In this document: piece by piece, positions 28,980-38,793 of the stretch
Layout of the letters: each line of letters begins with the position of its first letter
How positions within the stretch are numbered: position 1 is the first letter of the stretch
From: an uncultured Helicobacter sp.
Lineage (GTDB): Bacteria > Campylobacterota > Campylobacteria > Campylobacterales > Helicobacteraceae
Reading direction: 5' to 3'
NCBI RefSeq assembly: GCF_910577135.1
Contig: NZ_CAJTLL010000010.1
Coordinates: forward strand, 7,950-71,949
DNA: 64,000 nt
Made by a program: the position numbers and the translations under genes
Notes under the pieces: generated by a model
Told to the model about the DNA's origin: nothing
Databases searched by the model: none
What the model saw: only the letters and a program-made list of their open reading frames with translations

Positions 28980-30611
28980 ATGATGAAAATATGTATTTTA
29001 TGGTTGATGGCTTTTGCTATGGCTTTTGCTAATGCGAAAATCACGCTTGAGTTTTTAGAATCTAAGCCAAAGGGTCTAGCGAGGGATTTTTATATTTGGC
29101 AATTCTTGGGCGATGAGCACACATCTCTGCAAGATGCCCTCAAGGCTTATGATTTAATATATCGTAAAACTTCTAAACTTGATAGTTTAATGAATGCAAA
29201 AGGCAAAGCAAGTGAAATGCCACGTGAGCTATACTGCCAAAGTCTTAATTTTGATAAACTCAAAAAGCAGGATAAGGCTTGTATTAAAGTAGGTTTGAAT
29301 CTAGCAAGTATCTCCTCTATGCCTCAAAAAAATAAAGATTTTTTGCTTAATACCTTTAAAGATGATGTAGTTTTTAGAAAACGTATTGAAATTCTAAGCT
29401 CTCCGCAAATACTCACCAGTATGCTTAAAAGCGATGCACAGACTTTTGCAAGTATTTATGAAGTATTAAGAGCGAGTAATCGCCTCCATATTCTTGATCA
29501 AAATATTAAGCCCCAAGCCCTTAAAAAGCTTGCTGATGAGAATAATAAAGCCTTTAATGCTATGCTTGAGCGCATTATTGTAAGTCAAGATAAGACATAT
29601 GATAAGTTTAAAAAATCGCTTGTTGGTGCTAATATTACCGGAGCAGATTCTTATACGCTTTTTATGCTAGGGCTTAATGAGATATTGCATAATCAGCCCC
29701 AAAAAGCACTTACATATTTCAAACACTCAAGCACAAAAGCCACTACCCCTATGCAAAAAAATCGCACATTACTCTGGCAGTATTTTTTAAGCAATGATAA
29801 AAGTATGCTTGAAAGTCTCTCTAGTAGTACAAATGTTGATGTATATACGATTTATGCTACCCAAAAGCTTAAGGTAGAGCCAAAATATCAGGTTGTTACA
29901 GATTTGGGCAAACTCTCATCAAGAAAACCTAAATTCGACATCAAAGATCCCTTCCAATGGCAACTCTTAAAAGATAGCCTCACGCAAGTAAAAAGTCAAA
30001 AAGATTTAGAAGAGCTTAGTAAACATTTTGCCTATAAAGATACAAGTCCGCATTTAGCGTATGTGCTTAATCAAATGAATAATTTTAAGATTCACTATTT
30101 TATCACACCCTTTAGCGATAAGCTAAAATGGAAGGATGATAGCCAAAAGGCTTTTACCTATGCTATTGCTAAGCAGGAAAGCACTCTTTTGCCCGCACTT
30201 GTTTCAACTTCTTATGCGCTTGGTATGATGCAAATTATGCCTTTTAATGTCCAACCCTTTGCGAAAAGCCTAAAACGTGATAACATTACTTTAGAAGATA
30301 TGTTTGATCCTATCACTGCACTTGAATTTGGCACATTCTATCTTGATGACTTAAGCAGAGAGTTTAAACATCAACTTTTTGTATCTTATGCATATAATGG
30401 CGGACCGAGCTTCTTGAGACGTGTATTAAAAAGCAAAATGCTTTTTTTGAAAAATCGCAATTATGAGCCTTGGCTATCAATGGAGCTTATTCCCTATAGA
30501 GAATCTCGTGATTATGGCTTAAGAGTTATAGCAAATTATATTGTTTATCAAGCAACCTTTGGGAATCATATTAATCTTGAAGATTATCTTAAGCAAACAT
30601 TGGTAAATTAA
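28980..30611 (+). CDS. slt: Soluble lytic murein transglycosylase
   Basis: Starts ATG 28980 or 28983, with a signal peptide (LMAFAMAFANA). About 543 residues. A long helical N-terminal superhelix precedes the catalytic domain: FTYAIAKQESTLLPALVSTSYALGMMQIMP, with the catalytic Glu near residue 400, then YAYNGGPSFLRRVL. It cleaves peptidoglycan with formation of anhydromuropeptides in the periplasm. Same position as slt in H. pylori. Confidence 0.92.
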   Translation: MMKICILWLMAFAMAFANAKITLEFLESKPKGLARDFYIWQFLGDEHTSLQDALKAYDLIYRKTSKLDSLMNAKGKASEMPRELYCQSLNFDKLKKQDKACIKVGLNLASISSMPQKNKDFLLNTFKDDVVFRKRIEILSSPQILTSMLKSDAQTFASIYEVLRASNRLHILDQNIKPQALKKLADENNKAFNAMLERIIVSQDKTYDKFKKSLVGANITGADSYTLFMLGLNEILHNQPQKALTYFKHSSTKATTPMQKNRTLLWQYFLSNDKSMLESLSSSTNVDVYTIYATQKLKVEPKYQVVTDLGKLSSRKPKFDIKDPFQWQLLKDSLTQVKSQKDLEELSKHFAYKDTSPHLAYVLNQMNNFKIHYFITPFSDKLKWKDDSQKAFTYAIAKQESTLLPALVSTSYALGMMQIMPFNVQPFAKSLKRDNITLEDMFDPITALEFGTFYLDDLSREFKHQLFVSYAYNGGPSFLRRVLKSKMLFLKNRNYEPWLSMELIPYRESRDYGLRVIANYIVYQATFGNHINLEDYLKQTLVN

Positions 30612-30621
30612 AGGAGTTTTT

Positions 30622-31443
30622 ATGATACTTAAATGCTTATTTCCTGCTGCAGGGTATGGCACACGATTTTTACCTGCGACCAAGGCAATGCCCAAAGAAA
30701 TGCTTCCTGTGCTTACTAAACCACTCATTCAATATGGTGTAGAAGAAGCAATGGAGGCAGGGTGTTGCAATATAGGCATTGTAACAGGAAGAGGAAAAAG
30801 AAGCATAGAAGATCATTTTGATATAAATTATGAACTAGAACATCAAATATCTGGCACTGACAAAGAAGAGCTTTTAAAGAGTATTAGACAAGTAACGCAA
30901 TCTTGCACATTTTCTTATACAAGACAAAATGAAATGAAAGGCTTAGGACATGCTATACTTACAGGTGAAACACTCATTGGTAATGAAGCCTTTGGCGTGA
31001 TACTCGCTGATGACTTGTGCATTAACCCAAATGGAAAGAGTGTGCTTAGCCAAATGGTAACTTTATATAAAAAATATCATTGCTCCATTGTGGCTATTGA
31101 AGAAGTCAAAGCAAATGAAGTGGATAAATATGGTATCATACAAGGCGAAGAGATAGAATCGAATGTGTATCGTGTAAGTGATATGGTGGAAAAGCCCCAT
31201 ATTGACAAAGCTCCAAGTAATTTAGCGATTATTGGACGCTATATTTTAACACCTGATATTTTTGATATTTTGCGTGTTACTAAGCCGGGCAAAAAAGGCG
31301 AGATACAAATCACGGATGCTCTTTTAGAACAAGCAAAACAAGGACGTGTATTGGCTTACAAATTTCAAGGTAGTCGTTATGATTGTGGCAGTGTCGATGG
31401 CTATGTCAAAGCGACTATGGCATTTTATGAGCAATTTCAGTAA
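30622..31443 (+). CDS. galU: UTP-glucose-1-phosphate uridylyltransferase
   Basis: 273 residues. Nucleotide-binding start KCLFPAAGYGTRFLPATKAMPKEMLP, then GLGHAILTGE, FGVILADDL, and MVEKPHIDKAPSNLAIIGRYIL. All are typical of GalU. It makes UDP-glucose for polysaccharide synthesis. AAAGGAG precedes ATG 30622. It is followed 3 bases later by a small membrane protein gene. Confidence 0.95.
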   Translation: MILKCLFPAAGYGTRFLPATKAMPKEMLPVLTKPLIQYGVEEAMEAGCCNIGIVTGRGKRSIEDHFDINYELEHQISGTDKEELLKSIRQVTQSCTFSYTRQNEMKGLGHAILTGETLIGNEAFGVILADDLCINPNGKSVLSQMVTLYKKYHCSIVAIEEVKANEVDKYGIIQGEEIESNVYRVSDMVEKPHIDKAPSNLAIIGRYILTPDIFDILRVTKPGKKGEIQITDALLEQAKQGRVLAYKFQGSRYDCGSVDGYVKATMAFYEQFQ

Positions 31444-31446
31444 TCA

Positions 31447-31854
31447 ATGTTTGGTCTTAGTTTTTATGTTATTTGTTGGTTGTTGTTTTTGCTGCTATGC
31501 TTACCCATTATTTTTGCAGGACTTTTAGCTATTGCACTTGAAATAGAAAGGGCAGTAGTTACTGAAAGTCGTTTAAAGGGTATTTCACGTGAATTTAATA
31601 AATATGTAAATGACAACACAAAGCTTAGAGTTTTGCTTGAAGAGTTTATGCGCAGTTTAAAAAATTATCCTAAGGCAGGAGATGAATGCAATCTATGGCT
31701 TGATCTTATTTCACGTTTTGCTGCAAATATGAATCTTATGGAAGTTGAAGAAGTGGTGAATTTTCAAAATAGCTTAGAGAGTGCAAATCCTAATGAAAAA
31801 GCAAGTATTAAAGAAGCTATAGGAAAGGCTTTGCAAAAGCGACAAGGTAACTAA
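31447..31854 (+). CDS. Small membrane-anchored protein, conserved next to galU
   Basis: 135 residues with one N-terminal membrane segment (about residues 5-30), then a soluble helical part ([20 protein letters not shown]). No family recognised. H. pylori also has a hypothetical gene between galU and murA, so it is probably a conserved component of this block. Confidence 0.7.
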   Translation: MFGLSFYVICWLLFLLLCLPIIFAGLLAIALEIERAVVTESRLKGISREFNKYVNDNTKLRVLLEEFMRSLKNYPKAGDECNLWLDLISRFAANMNLMEVEEVVNFQNSLESANPNEKASIKEAIGKALQKRQGN

Positions 31855-31865
31855 AGGATTATAAT

Positions 31866-33131
31866 ATGGATTATTTACAAATACATAAAAGTTTAAATCT
31901 TCAAGGCAGTGTATCTATCTCTGGGGCGAAAAATTCTGCCCTCCCCATTCTCGCAGCTACTTTGCTCTCTAGCAATGAAGTAAAAATTAGCAATTTGCCT
32001 GATGTGGCTGATGTGAAAACCTTAGCGAAACTTTTAGAGCATTTGGGCGTAAATATTATGTGGGAAAATAGTAATACCCTCACTTGCCACGCGGAGCAAA
32101 TCGTCCATACCCGTGCCATTTATGATATTGTGCGCAAAATGCGTGCCTCTATCCTTGTGCTAGGACCACTTTTGGCGCGTTTTGGCTATTGTGAAGTAAG
32201 TTTGCCCGGTGGCTGTGCTATTGGAGCGCGTCCGGTGGATTTACATATCAAGGCTATGCAGAATCTTGGTGCAAGCATTCGAATTGAGGGCGGATACATC
32301 ATTGCAGAGGCAAAGGGTGGATTAAAAGGAGCGGATATTTTCTTTGATAAAATCACCGTTACAGGTAGTGAAAATGTGATTATGGCAGCTGCCCTTGCAC
32401 ACGGCACGACACGTATTATTAATGCTGCTAAAGAGCCTGAGGTCGTGCAATTATGCGAGATTCTATCTGCAAGTGGCATAAAGATTACGGGCATTGGGAG
32501 TAATGAATTAAGCATAGAGGGTAGCGGAGGAGAACTGCTTAATTTTATGCCTATTAGTGTGATACCCGATAGAATCGAAGCAGGGACATATCTCTGTGCT
32601 GGGGCGATTACCAATTCATCTATCACATTGCAAAATGTCCAAAACACACATCTTGTAGCCATTACGGATAAACTAGAGGAAATTGGCTTTAGCTTTGAAA
32701 AAACATCTCATAGCCTTACTTTGCTCCCGGCAAAGCATTTGAATCCTTTTGAGATTATCACTACTGAATATCCCGGATTCCCCACAGATATGCAGGCGCA
32801 GTTTATGGCATTAGCGACACAATGTGAAGGCACAAGTGTGATTGAAGAGCGGCTTTTTGAAAATCGCTTTATGCACGTGAGCGAATTGCAGCGGCTAGGA
32901 GCGGATATTTCACTCAAAGGCAATCACGCTACGATTAAGGGTGTAACGCCATTGCGTGGGGCTGATGTAATGGCGACAGATTTACGTGCGAGTTCTGCGC
33001 TTATCTTAGCCGCACTTGTGAGTAATGGTAGCACAAATATTCATAGAATCTACCACCTTGATAGGGGCTATGAGCAAATCGAGCATAAGTTGCGCAACTT
33101 GGGTGTGCAGATTATACGCTTACAGAGCTAA
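31866..33131 (+). CDS. murA: UDP-N-acetylglucosamine 1-carboxyvinyltransferase
   Basis: 421 residues. The N-terminal [19 protein letters not shown] includes the catalytic Lys. The loop [16 protein letters not shown] carries the reactive Cys near residue 117, the fosfomycin target. [16 protein letters not shown] and [13 protein letters not shown] complete the fold. It catalyses the first committed step of peptidoglycan synthesis. Confidence 0.96.
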   Translation: MDYLQIHKSLNLQGSVSISGAKNSALPILAATLLSSNEVKISNLPDVADVKTLAKLLEHLGVNIMWENSNTLTCHAEQIVHTRAIYDIVRKMRASILVLGPLLARFGYCEVSLPGGCAIGARPVDLHIKAMQNLGASIRIEGGYIIAEAKGGLKGADIFFDKITVTGSENVIMAAALAHGTTRIINAAKEPEVVQLCEILSASGIKITGIGSNELSIEGSGGELLNFMPISVIPDRIEAGTYLCAGAITNSSITLQNVQNTHLVAITDKLEEIGFSFEKTSHSLTLLPAKHLNPFEIITTEYPGFPTDMQAQFMALATQCEGTSVIEERLFENRFMHVSELQRLGADISLKGNHATIKGVTPLRGADVMATDLRASSALILAALVSNGSTNIHRIYHLDRGYEQIEHKLRNLGVQIIRLQS

Positions 33132-33152
33132 GATGAATAAAAAGGGGATAAA

Positions 33153-33737
33153 ATGCGGATTGTGCGATATATTGGGTGTTTGATAGCGGCGGCATTATGG
33201 GCACAAGAATCTTTAGAGTATGATTTGCGAATCTCCTATACAGGCGATAAAAATGCACCCACTACGATTAAAACGCAATATTGTAAAGGCACAACGACAA
33301 AATGCGGTAAGCAAATCAAAATTTCGCATAATGGCGTTTTGCTTTTTAAGGCGTATTATAAAAATGGAGAGTATGATGGGGAGGTGCTATCATATTATCC
33401 TAATGGCACATTGCACGAAAGCCGTGTGTATATTGAGGGTAAGGAAATAGGCAAACGTGTAACATACCATCGTAATGGCAAGATTCAAAGCGAACAAATG
33501 TATAGCTTGAATAAACGCGAAGGAGAGGGTAAGAAATATTATGAAGATGGGGTATTGCAAGCGCATTTTACTTTTAAAAATGATAGGCTTGATGGTGTAA
33601 GAAAAGAGTTTGATAAAAAAGGTATCCTTATTTATCAAACGCTCTATAAAGATGGCAAAAAGCAATCTATGAAGCAATACAATACACAAGGAGAAGTAAT
33701 TGAGAGCAAAAATTGCCGTTGGCAGGCTTGTTATTGA
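33153..33737 (+). CDS. MORN-repeat-type exported protein 1
   Basis: 194 residues with a short signal peptide (MRIVRYIGCLIAAALWA). The rest is a series of YKNGEYDGEV, YPNGTLHES, YHRNGKIQSEQ, KYYEDGVLQ and YKDGKKQS units, the bacterial MORN_2 antiparallel beta-repeat pattern. Function is unknown in general. It is followed by a second MORN protein 17 bases later. Confidence 0.75.
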   Translation: MRIVRYIGCLIAAALWAQESLEYDLRISYTGDKNAPTTIKTQYCKGTTTKCGKQIKISHNGVLLFKAYYKNGEYDGEVLSYYPNGTLHESRVYIEGKEIGKRVTYHRNGKIQSEQMYSLNKREGEGKKYYEDGVLQAHFTFKNDRLDGVRKEFDKKGILIYQTLYKDGKKQSMKQYNTQGEVIESKNCRWQACY

Positions 33738-33754
33738 TACCAAAGGAGGGGAAA

Positions 33755-34537
33755 TTGAAAAAGTATATTATACAATGGACAAAGATTATTGCAGGAAGTA
33801 TAGCACTTTGTGTTTTATATGGTTGTATGGAGCAAGAGCCTAGTATTGCACAAGGCAATGAAGTTCAGCCACAAGTAGCATATCCTGCCAACTCACATAC
33901 GTCTAAAACCAAAACTACCAAGCCTAGAGTATCCTCCTCATCGCGTGCGGTTCCTAATAAGGTAACTCCTCGTATTGCTCCTGCAATACGTCAAAAAGAT
34001 ATGTCACAGCAAAATGCAGAAGATACACTAGGTTCTAAAGACACCCCTTATACACAAAATATACTTGAAGAAATCAGTGGAGAGCAAAACAATGAAGAGG
34101 TGGAAGAAGATGGACGCGCTTATAGGGCGGTTATCACCTACAAACCGGGGACAAAAATCAAACACGGCAAGGAGACGCTTTATTATCTTGATGGGGGTGT
34201 AGCACAGATAGCATTTTATGTTGATGGTAAAAAAGAAGGGCTATATCAAATTTTTTCTCAAAAAGGAGTGCTGATTTATGAAGCTCATTATAGTGCAGGA
34301 GTTTTGCACGGATTATGCCGACTTTTTGATATAACAAATGGAAATCTAAAAAGTGAGATGAATTTTGTTGATGGCTTGCAAGATGGAGAGATGAAAATAT
34401 ATGATACATCAGGGTTGCCTTGGCATAGTTTGCAATATAAAGATGGCAAAAAAGAAGGTATTGCTAAAGAGTTTGATGAGCAAGGCAAAGTTATACGAGA
34501 AGTAATGTATCGCGATGATAAAGAAATAAAGCAATAA
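33755..34537 (+). CDS. MORN-repeat lipoprotein 2
   Basis: I use TTG 33755, 5 bases after AGGAGG; the upstream in-frame ATG lies inside the previous gene. About 260 residues. The lipobox is VLYGC near residue 24. A Thr/Lys/Ser-rich linker comes first, then repeats with YVDGKKEGLYQIFSQKG, YSAGVLHGLCRLF, FVDGLQDGEMKIY and YKDGKKEGIAKEFD. It is probably anchored to a membrane with a beta-repeat domain. It is paralogous to the preceding gene. Confidence 0.8.
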   Translation: MKKYIIQWTKIIAGSIALCVLYGCMEQEPSIAQGNEVQPQVAYPANSHTSKTKTTKPRVSSSSRAVPNKVTPRIAPAIRQKDMSQQNAEDTLGSKDTPYTQNILEEISGEQNNEEVEEDGRAYRAVITYKPGTKIKHGKETLYYLDGGVAQIAFYVDGKKEGLYQIFSQKGVLIYEAHYSAGVLHGLCRLFDITNGNLKSEMNFVDGLQDGEMKIYDTSGLPWHSLQYKDGKKEGIAKEFDEQGKVIREVMYRDDKEIKQ

Positions 34538-35116
34538 CACAAATCTTGATCGAGCATTTGTGGTGGTATGTCTCACCCTAAAAGAGCGTATAATCATCAA
34601 ACAGAGGTAAGAACAATGTTTATTTAAGCAAAATAAGGGGTTGAAATAACCCCAACACACTTAAAAGGTGAGATTTGCAAAAAAGATTGACAAAGTGCAA
34701 AAAAAATAGCTAAAATGCAAATGCTTATTTAGGCGTGTTATTTGAGAATCTCATTTGTGTCTTTAAGCAAACAAGGCGTTTAGGTCTAAATATGTCTTTG
34801 TTGCGGCCTTTTTGGGCATTATTCCAGCCCCTTACACGTTATATGGATTCTGTATTTCTATCCCATTCGAGGACATACTTCATTTAAAGAAACAATACGA
34901 TTTAAACTTAAAAACATACTTGGTCGATAGACAAACAAGTGCGGGAAAGTTCTTGTAAAACATTAGTTGTAATAATTCTTGTATAGTTGTCCTAAAAATT
35001 CGCTTTAAGGAAAGCTTTGCAGAAAATGGCAATGCAAGGGCGTATAGGATTCTTTCCATCTTGGTATAATAGTGTAGAGATTATGTTATGGGTTCAATTC
35101 TTAAGGATATGATTTT
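34538..35116. other. 579-bp interval with a strong promoter and no clear gene
   Basis: A good promoter at 34687-34716 is followed by DNA with small inverted repeats (for example TTTAGGTCTAAA at about 34775-34786, and GCTTTAAGGAAAGC at about 35002-35015). The longest frame after it is a 51-codon GTG frame that does not look like a typical protein. It could be an untranslated RNA locus. A tatB promoter must lie near the right end (TATAATAG at about 35065). Confidence 0.4.
34687..34716 (+). promoter_or_regulatory. Sigma70 promoter with consensus -35 and -10
   Basis: TTGACA at 34687-34692 and TAAAAT at 34711-34716, with an 18-base spacer. A true -35 box is unusual in this phylum, which suggests a strong constitutive transcript. 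No obvious protein gene follows within 390 bases. Confidence 0.6.
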
Positions 35117-35626
35117 ATGTTTGGTATTGGCATTTTTGAACTTTTAGTGATTTTGATTGTGGCAGTGATTGCCCTAGGACCTGAGAAACTACCACAAACC
35201 ATTGTTGATATTGTCAAATTCTTTCGTGCTGTGCGCAAAACAATGGTAGAAGCAAAGGAAAGCTTTGACAAAGAAATTCAACTTTCAGAAATCAAGCAAG
35301 AAGCCCTCAAATACAAAAATACGCTCACAGAGGAAGTTGATAAACTCACCAAAGATATGCAGCTTGATGAATTACGCCAAATCAGTGTAGATACCCTCAA
35401 ACCATTAGATGAGGCTAAGAAAACCATTAATGAAGAGGCAAATGCCTTGCAAGGCACACTACAAACACTCAATACAGAAATCAGCTATACCACCCCTCAA
35501 AGCCCCGCTGAAGTAGTCCGAGATTCTCAAAATATCGCTCCATCTACGCAGAATCTAGCTTCCACACTAGATAGCTCAAATAAAGACAATTCACCACCAC
35601 ATAGTAGCATACATAAGGAAGTATAA
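35117..35626 (+). CDS. tatB: Sec-independent protein translocase subunit TatB
   Basis: 169 residues. N-terminal MFGIGIFELLVILIVAVIALGPEKLP is the single membrane helix plus amphipathic hinge of TatA/TatB. The long charged C-terminus and pairing with tatC support TatB. It recognises twin-arginine signal peptides with TatC. Overlap with tatC (ATAATG) shows an operon. Confidence 0.9.
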   Translation: MFGIGIFELLVILIVAVIALGPEKLPQTIVDIVKFFRAVRKTMVEAKESFDKEIQLSEIKQEALKYKNTLTEEVDKLTKDMQLDELRQISVDTLKPLDEAKKTINEEANALQGTLQTLNTEISYTTPQSPAEVVRDSQNIAPSTQNLASTLDSSNKDNSPPHSSIHKEV

Positions 35627-36390
35627 TGCTAGAAGATTTAAAGCCTCATATACAAGATTTACGCAAGCGGCTTATCATTAGCGTTTGTGTGTTTTTTGCC
35701 GCTTTTATTGTGTGCTTTGGCTTTTGGGAAATTATTTTTGCCTTTATCAAAGCGCCTTTGGTCGATGTGCTAGGAAGTGAGGTTCGGGGGAAATTTATTG
35801 CTTCGGGTATGATAGAGGGCATTTTTATCGCTATGAAGTCTGCGCTTTTTGCTGCACTTGTCCTTGCTATGCCTGTAATTTTTTGGCAGACGTGGATTTT
35901 TGTCGCGCCGGGCTTGTATAAACACGAAAAAAAGGTGGTTGTCCCCTTTGTGTTTTTTGGCACGATGATGTTTGCTATTGGTGTGGCTTTCTCCTATTAT
36001 GGAGTGCTGCCCTTTATTATCAAAAATGTTCTGTTATTTGGTAATGATCAGTTTGAAGCCTATATCACAGCGGAAAATTATTTTACCTTTTTTATCCGCT
36101 TGGTTATTGGCTTTGGCATTGCCTTTGAGCTGCCTGTGTTATGCTTTTTCTTGGGTAAAGTTGGGCTAATTACTGATGAGAGTTTAAAGGGCTTTTTCAA
36201 ATATGCTGTTGTGTTGATTTTCATCATTGCTGCCATTATTGCCCCGCCTGATGTGATTTCACAGATTCTCTTAGCCATTCCTCTCACAGGGCTTTATGGT
36301 ATTTCTATCCTTGTGCTTAAATGGGTCAATCCTGCCACCATCATTGTAGAAGAAGATGAAGAATCAAATCAACCCCCTAGCAAAGAGTAA
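35626..36390 (+). CDS. tatC: Sec-independent protein translocase subunit TatC
   Basis: 254 residues with six membrane segments. The start MLEDLKPHIQDLRKRLI holds the conserved HI.DLR.R cytoplasmic motif. FVAPGLYKHEKK is the first cytoplasmic loop region, and FGIAFELPVLCFFLG is the conserved glutamate helix. It is followed 5 bases later by queA, as in H. pylori. Confidence 0.95.
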   Translation: MLEDLKPHIQDLRKRLIISVCVFFAAFIVCFGFWEIIFAFIKAPLVDVLGSEVRGKFIASGMIEGIFIAMKSALFAALVLAMPVIFWQTWIFVAPGLYKHEKKVVVPFVFFGTMMFAIGVAFSYYGVLPFIIKNVLLFGNDQFEAYITAENYFTFFIRLVIGFGIAFELPVLCFFLGKVGLITDESLKGFFKYAVVLIFIIAAIIAPPDVISQILLAIPLTGLYGISILVLKWVNPATIIVEEDEESNQPPSKE

Positions 36391-36395
36391 TCTTA

Positions 36396-37475
36396 ATGAG
36401 CCATTATGATTTCAATACAGACTTTATGCTTTCAAGTTATGATTATATTTTGCCCCAAAGTGCGATAGCCCAAAGCCCTGCTAATCCTAGAGAGAGTGCT
36501 AAACTCCTCGTGTATGAAAGGCAGAGTGGGCGCATTACCCATAGTGATTTTTATCATTTTTGTGATTTTGTGCCACAAGAGACACTACTTGTGTTAAATG
36601 ACACAAAGGTGCTTAAGGCAAGAATCTATGCCCATAAGCATAATTCCCATACGCAAACCTCCAAGCAATATGAAATCTTTTTTCACAAATTTTTAGAATC
36701 TGCACAACCCTCCACACTTTGCCTCACACAAATTAAAGGTCGTGTGAAAAATGGAGATAAGCTTGTGCTTATAGATTCTATTCTTACTTCGCCTATCATC
36801 GCTCACGTGCTGCAATGCTGTGAAAATGGGATGCGAGTGGTGCAATTCACACAGGATAATGAATCTTTAAGCCCCACTCAAGTGCTTGCTATGCTCCAAA
36901 AATACGGGCATATCCCGCTTCCACCTTATATCAAACGCAATGATTCTCCTAATGATGGGCTTTTTTATCAAAGCGTGTTTGCCACTCATTTAGGCTCTGT
37001 TGCTGCGCCTACGGCTTCTTTGCATTTTAGTGAAAAGAGCTTAGAATCTATGCGCCTACGTTTTGCAATGTGCTTTATCACGCTTCACATTGGCGCGGGG
37101 ACATTTATGGGTGTGGAGAGTGCGGACATTCGCCATCATCATATACATACAGAATCTTACTCACTCACACAAGAGAGTGCTAATAAGATTCAAAAAGCGC
37201 ACAAAGTGCTGTGTATTGGCACGACAGCGGCTCGTTGTGTGGAGCATTATATGCGATACAGACAATTAAGCGGGGAATGTAATATATTTTTATATCCAAG
37301 TGTGGAATTTCAGCGAGTGAATTATTTACTTACAAATTTTCATCTCCCTAAAAGCACTTTACTTATGCTTGTAAGCGCGATGGTAGGGAGGGAAAAATGC
37401 CTAGAACTCTATCAAATCGCCCTGCAAAATGGCTATAAATTCTACTCCTATGGCGATGGAATGCTCATCCTATGA
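36396..37475 (+). CDS. queA: S-adenosylmethionine:tRNA ribosyltransferase-isomerase
   Basis: 359 residues. Motifs are LPQSAIAQSPANPRESAKLLVYER, LLVLNDTKVLKARI, YGHIPLPPYIKR, LHIGAGTFMGVES, and NYLLTNFHLPKSTLLMLVSA. It transfers the ribosyl part of SAM to preQ1 in tRNA during queuosine synthesis. The end overlaps rsmG by 4 bases. Confidence 0.95.
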   Translation: MSHYDFNTDFMLSSYDYILPQSAIAQSPANPRESAKLLVYERQSGRITHSDFYHFCDFVPQETLLVLNDTKVLKARIYAHKHNSHTQTSKQYEIFFHKFLESAQPSTLCLTQIKGRVKNGDKLVLIDSILTSPIIAHVLQCCENGMRVVQFTQDNESLSPTQVLAMLQKYGHIPLPPYIKRNDSPNDGLFYQSVFATHLGSVAAPTASLHFSEKSLESMRLRFAMCFITLHIGAGTFMGVESADIRHHHIHTESYSLTQESANKIQKAHKVLCIGTTAARCVEHYMRYRQLSGECNIFLYPSVEFQRVNYLLTNFHLPKSTLLMLVSAMVGREKCLELYQIALQNGYKFYSYGDGMLIL

Positions 37476-38068
37476 TACATTTACAAGAGAGACTCATTAA
37501 GCAGCACATTATGCTGCCCGATGTGTGCTACAAGCAATTTAATATCTTTGGCGAGGAACTCCTTAAATGGAATAAGATTCACAATCTTACGGGTGCTAGC
37601 AGTATGGAATCTGTGGCGGAAAATATTTTTGATTCCCTCTATCCGCTAAAATTTGTTGATGAGTTTAAAAGTTGTATGGATGTGGGCTCGGGAGGTGGAT
37701 TTCCTGCTATTCCTTTAGCCATTGCCAAGCCGGAGGTGTATTTTATCCTCGTAGAGCCGCGACAAAAACGGGCTTGTTTTTTGCAAAATATCGCGCTTGA
37801 ATTGGGCTTAGGAAATGTGCAGGTGAGGGCGACATCGATTCAAGATGTGCCTATTGCTGAAGTGAATAATTTATCGCTCATCACTTCTCGCGCCCTTATG
37901 GACGCTAAGACGCTTATTGCCCTTTGTCGCAAGTTCCTTAAAAGTGATGGATATTTTTTGCTTTATAAGGGCTCGCGATTCCGCCAAGAAATGCCAAGTA
38001 TGAGCGTAGAGGAGTGCTTCGTGCGGGAAAATCGCATTTATTATTACAAGCACAGCCGCGATTTGTAA
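37472..38068 (+). CDS. rsmG: 16S rRNA (guanine-N7) methyltransferase
   Basis: 198 residues. The SAM-binding motif is MDVGSGGGFPAIPLAI near residue 69, followed by VEPRQKRACFLQ, with the RsmG signature WNKIHNLTGAS near the N-terminus. It methylates G527 of 16S rRNA. It is translationally coupled with queA (ATGA-type overlap). Confidence 0.93.
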   Translation: MIHLQERLIKQHIMLPDVCYKQFNIFGEELLKWNKIHNLTGASSMESVAENIFDSLYPLKFVDEFKSCMDVGSGGGFPAIPLAIAKPEVYFILVEPRQKRACFLQNIALELGLGNVQVRATSIQDVPIAEVNNLSLITSRALMDAKTLIALCRKFLKSDGYFLLYKGSRFRQEMPSMSVEECFVRENRIYYYKHSRDL

Positions 38069-38104
38069 AACTATAAGATTATTTAAGATTAAAGGAGGAT
38101 TCTA

Positions 38105-38338
38105 ATGAAATTTCTTATCATACTTTTTGCTTTAGCATTATTTGCCTTTATGATGGTTCGCCCTCTGCTAAAAGGGAGTGGTAAAAGTGCTAAAAAGCCT
38201 AAAAAGACACAAGATGATATTGAAGAAATGTGCCAATGCACCCATTGTGGGGTTTATGCCTCTGTGAGAGAATCTTTCCTTGCTGATGGGTTATATTTTT
38301 GCTCTAAAAAATGCCTAGAAAAGGGGGCCAAGCAATGA
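38105..38338 (+). CDS. PP0621-like small membrane protein with four cysteines
   Basis: 77 residues. An N-terminal membrane helix (MKFLIILFALALFAFMMV) is followed by a basic linker and a small zinc-binding-like module CQCTHCGVYASV...YFCSKKC. This is the layout of the PP0621 family. Its function is not established. The ribosome-binding site AAAGGAGG precedes the start. Its stop overlaps the next start (ATGA). Confidence 0.75.
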   Translation: MKFLIILFALALFAFMMVRPLLKGSGKSAKKPKKTQDDIEEMCQCTHCGVYASVRESFLADGLYFCSKKCLEKGAKQ

Positions 38339-38793
38339 TTATCATAGGACATTCTGCCATTGCTTACACGCCTTTTGTGAAAATTAGTGCCTTACAAGAG
38401 ATTGCTCATACGCATCAATCGTGCATTGTGTGGTTTGATAGTGCTGCTATTAAACCTCCACTAGGCTTTGACATCGCCGCACATTGTCATAACAATCAAG
38501 TGCCTTATGCGGTGATGATTCGCAATCTTGAGGAGTTGCTCCTCTATGCTGCGCTTTCCCCGCAATATCTCATTATCGCTAAAGCCGCACAAAGCAAGGC
38601 AAAGGCATTCCAGCGCGTTATAGACCATTATTTGCTTGATTGTAAGTTACTCTGTGTAGTGAAATTAACCACCCAACTTCCCAAAATTGCGCAACTTGGT
38701 ATTGATGGAGCAATCTTTAAGCAAGTTTTAGATAATATCCCCTCTCCGTATTTGCATAATTCATCAAATATAGAGAGGTGTCCGAGTGGTTGA
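38335..38793 (+). CDS. Protein of unknown function overlapping tRNA-Ser
   Basis: ATG 38335 overlaps the previous stop. 152 residues, mostly hydrophobic and soluble-looking (ISALQEIAHTHQSCIVWFDS, YAVMIRNLEELLLYAALSP). H. pylori has a similar small gene after rsmG. The last eight codons lie in the tRNA-Ser gene (stop in its D-arm region), so the C-terminus NIERCPSG is encoded by tRNA sequence. The overlap may mean the ancestral stop was lost. Confidence 0.65.
   Translation: MIIIGHSAIAYTPFVKISALQEIAHTHQSCIVWFDSAAIKPPLGFDIAAHCHNNQVPYAVMIRNLEELLLYAALSPQYLIIAKAAQSKAKAFQRVIDHYLLDCKLLCVVKLTTQLPKIAQLGIDGAIFKQVLDNIPSPYLHNSSNIERCPSG

Noticed and set aside
34737..34890. 51-codon GTG frame downstream of the strong promoter
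   Set aside because: No clear ribosome-binding site, unusual composition and no recognisable domain. Kept only as part of the non-coding RNA hypothesis.
34723..35080. Assignment of the structured interval to tmRNA, RNase P RNA or SRP RNA
   Set aside because: I do not see the tmRNA tag frame, the conserved RNase P motifs or the SRP tetraloop region; therefore left unnamed.
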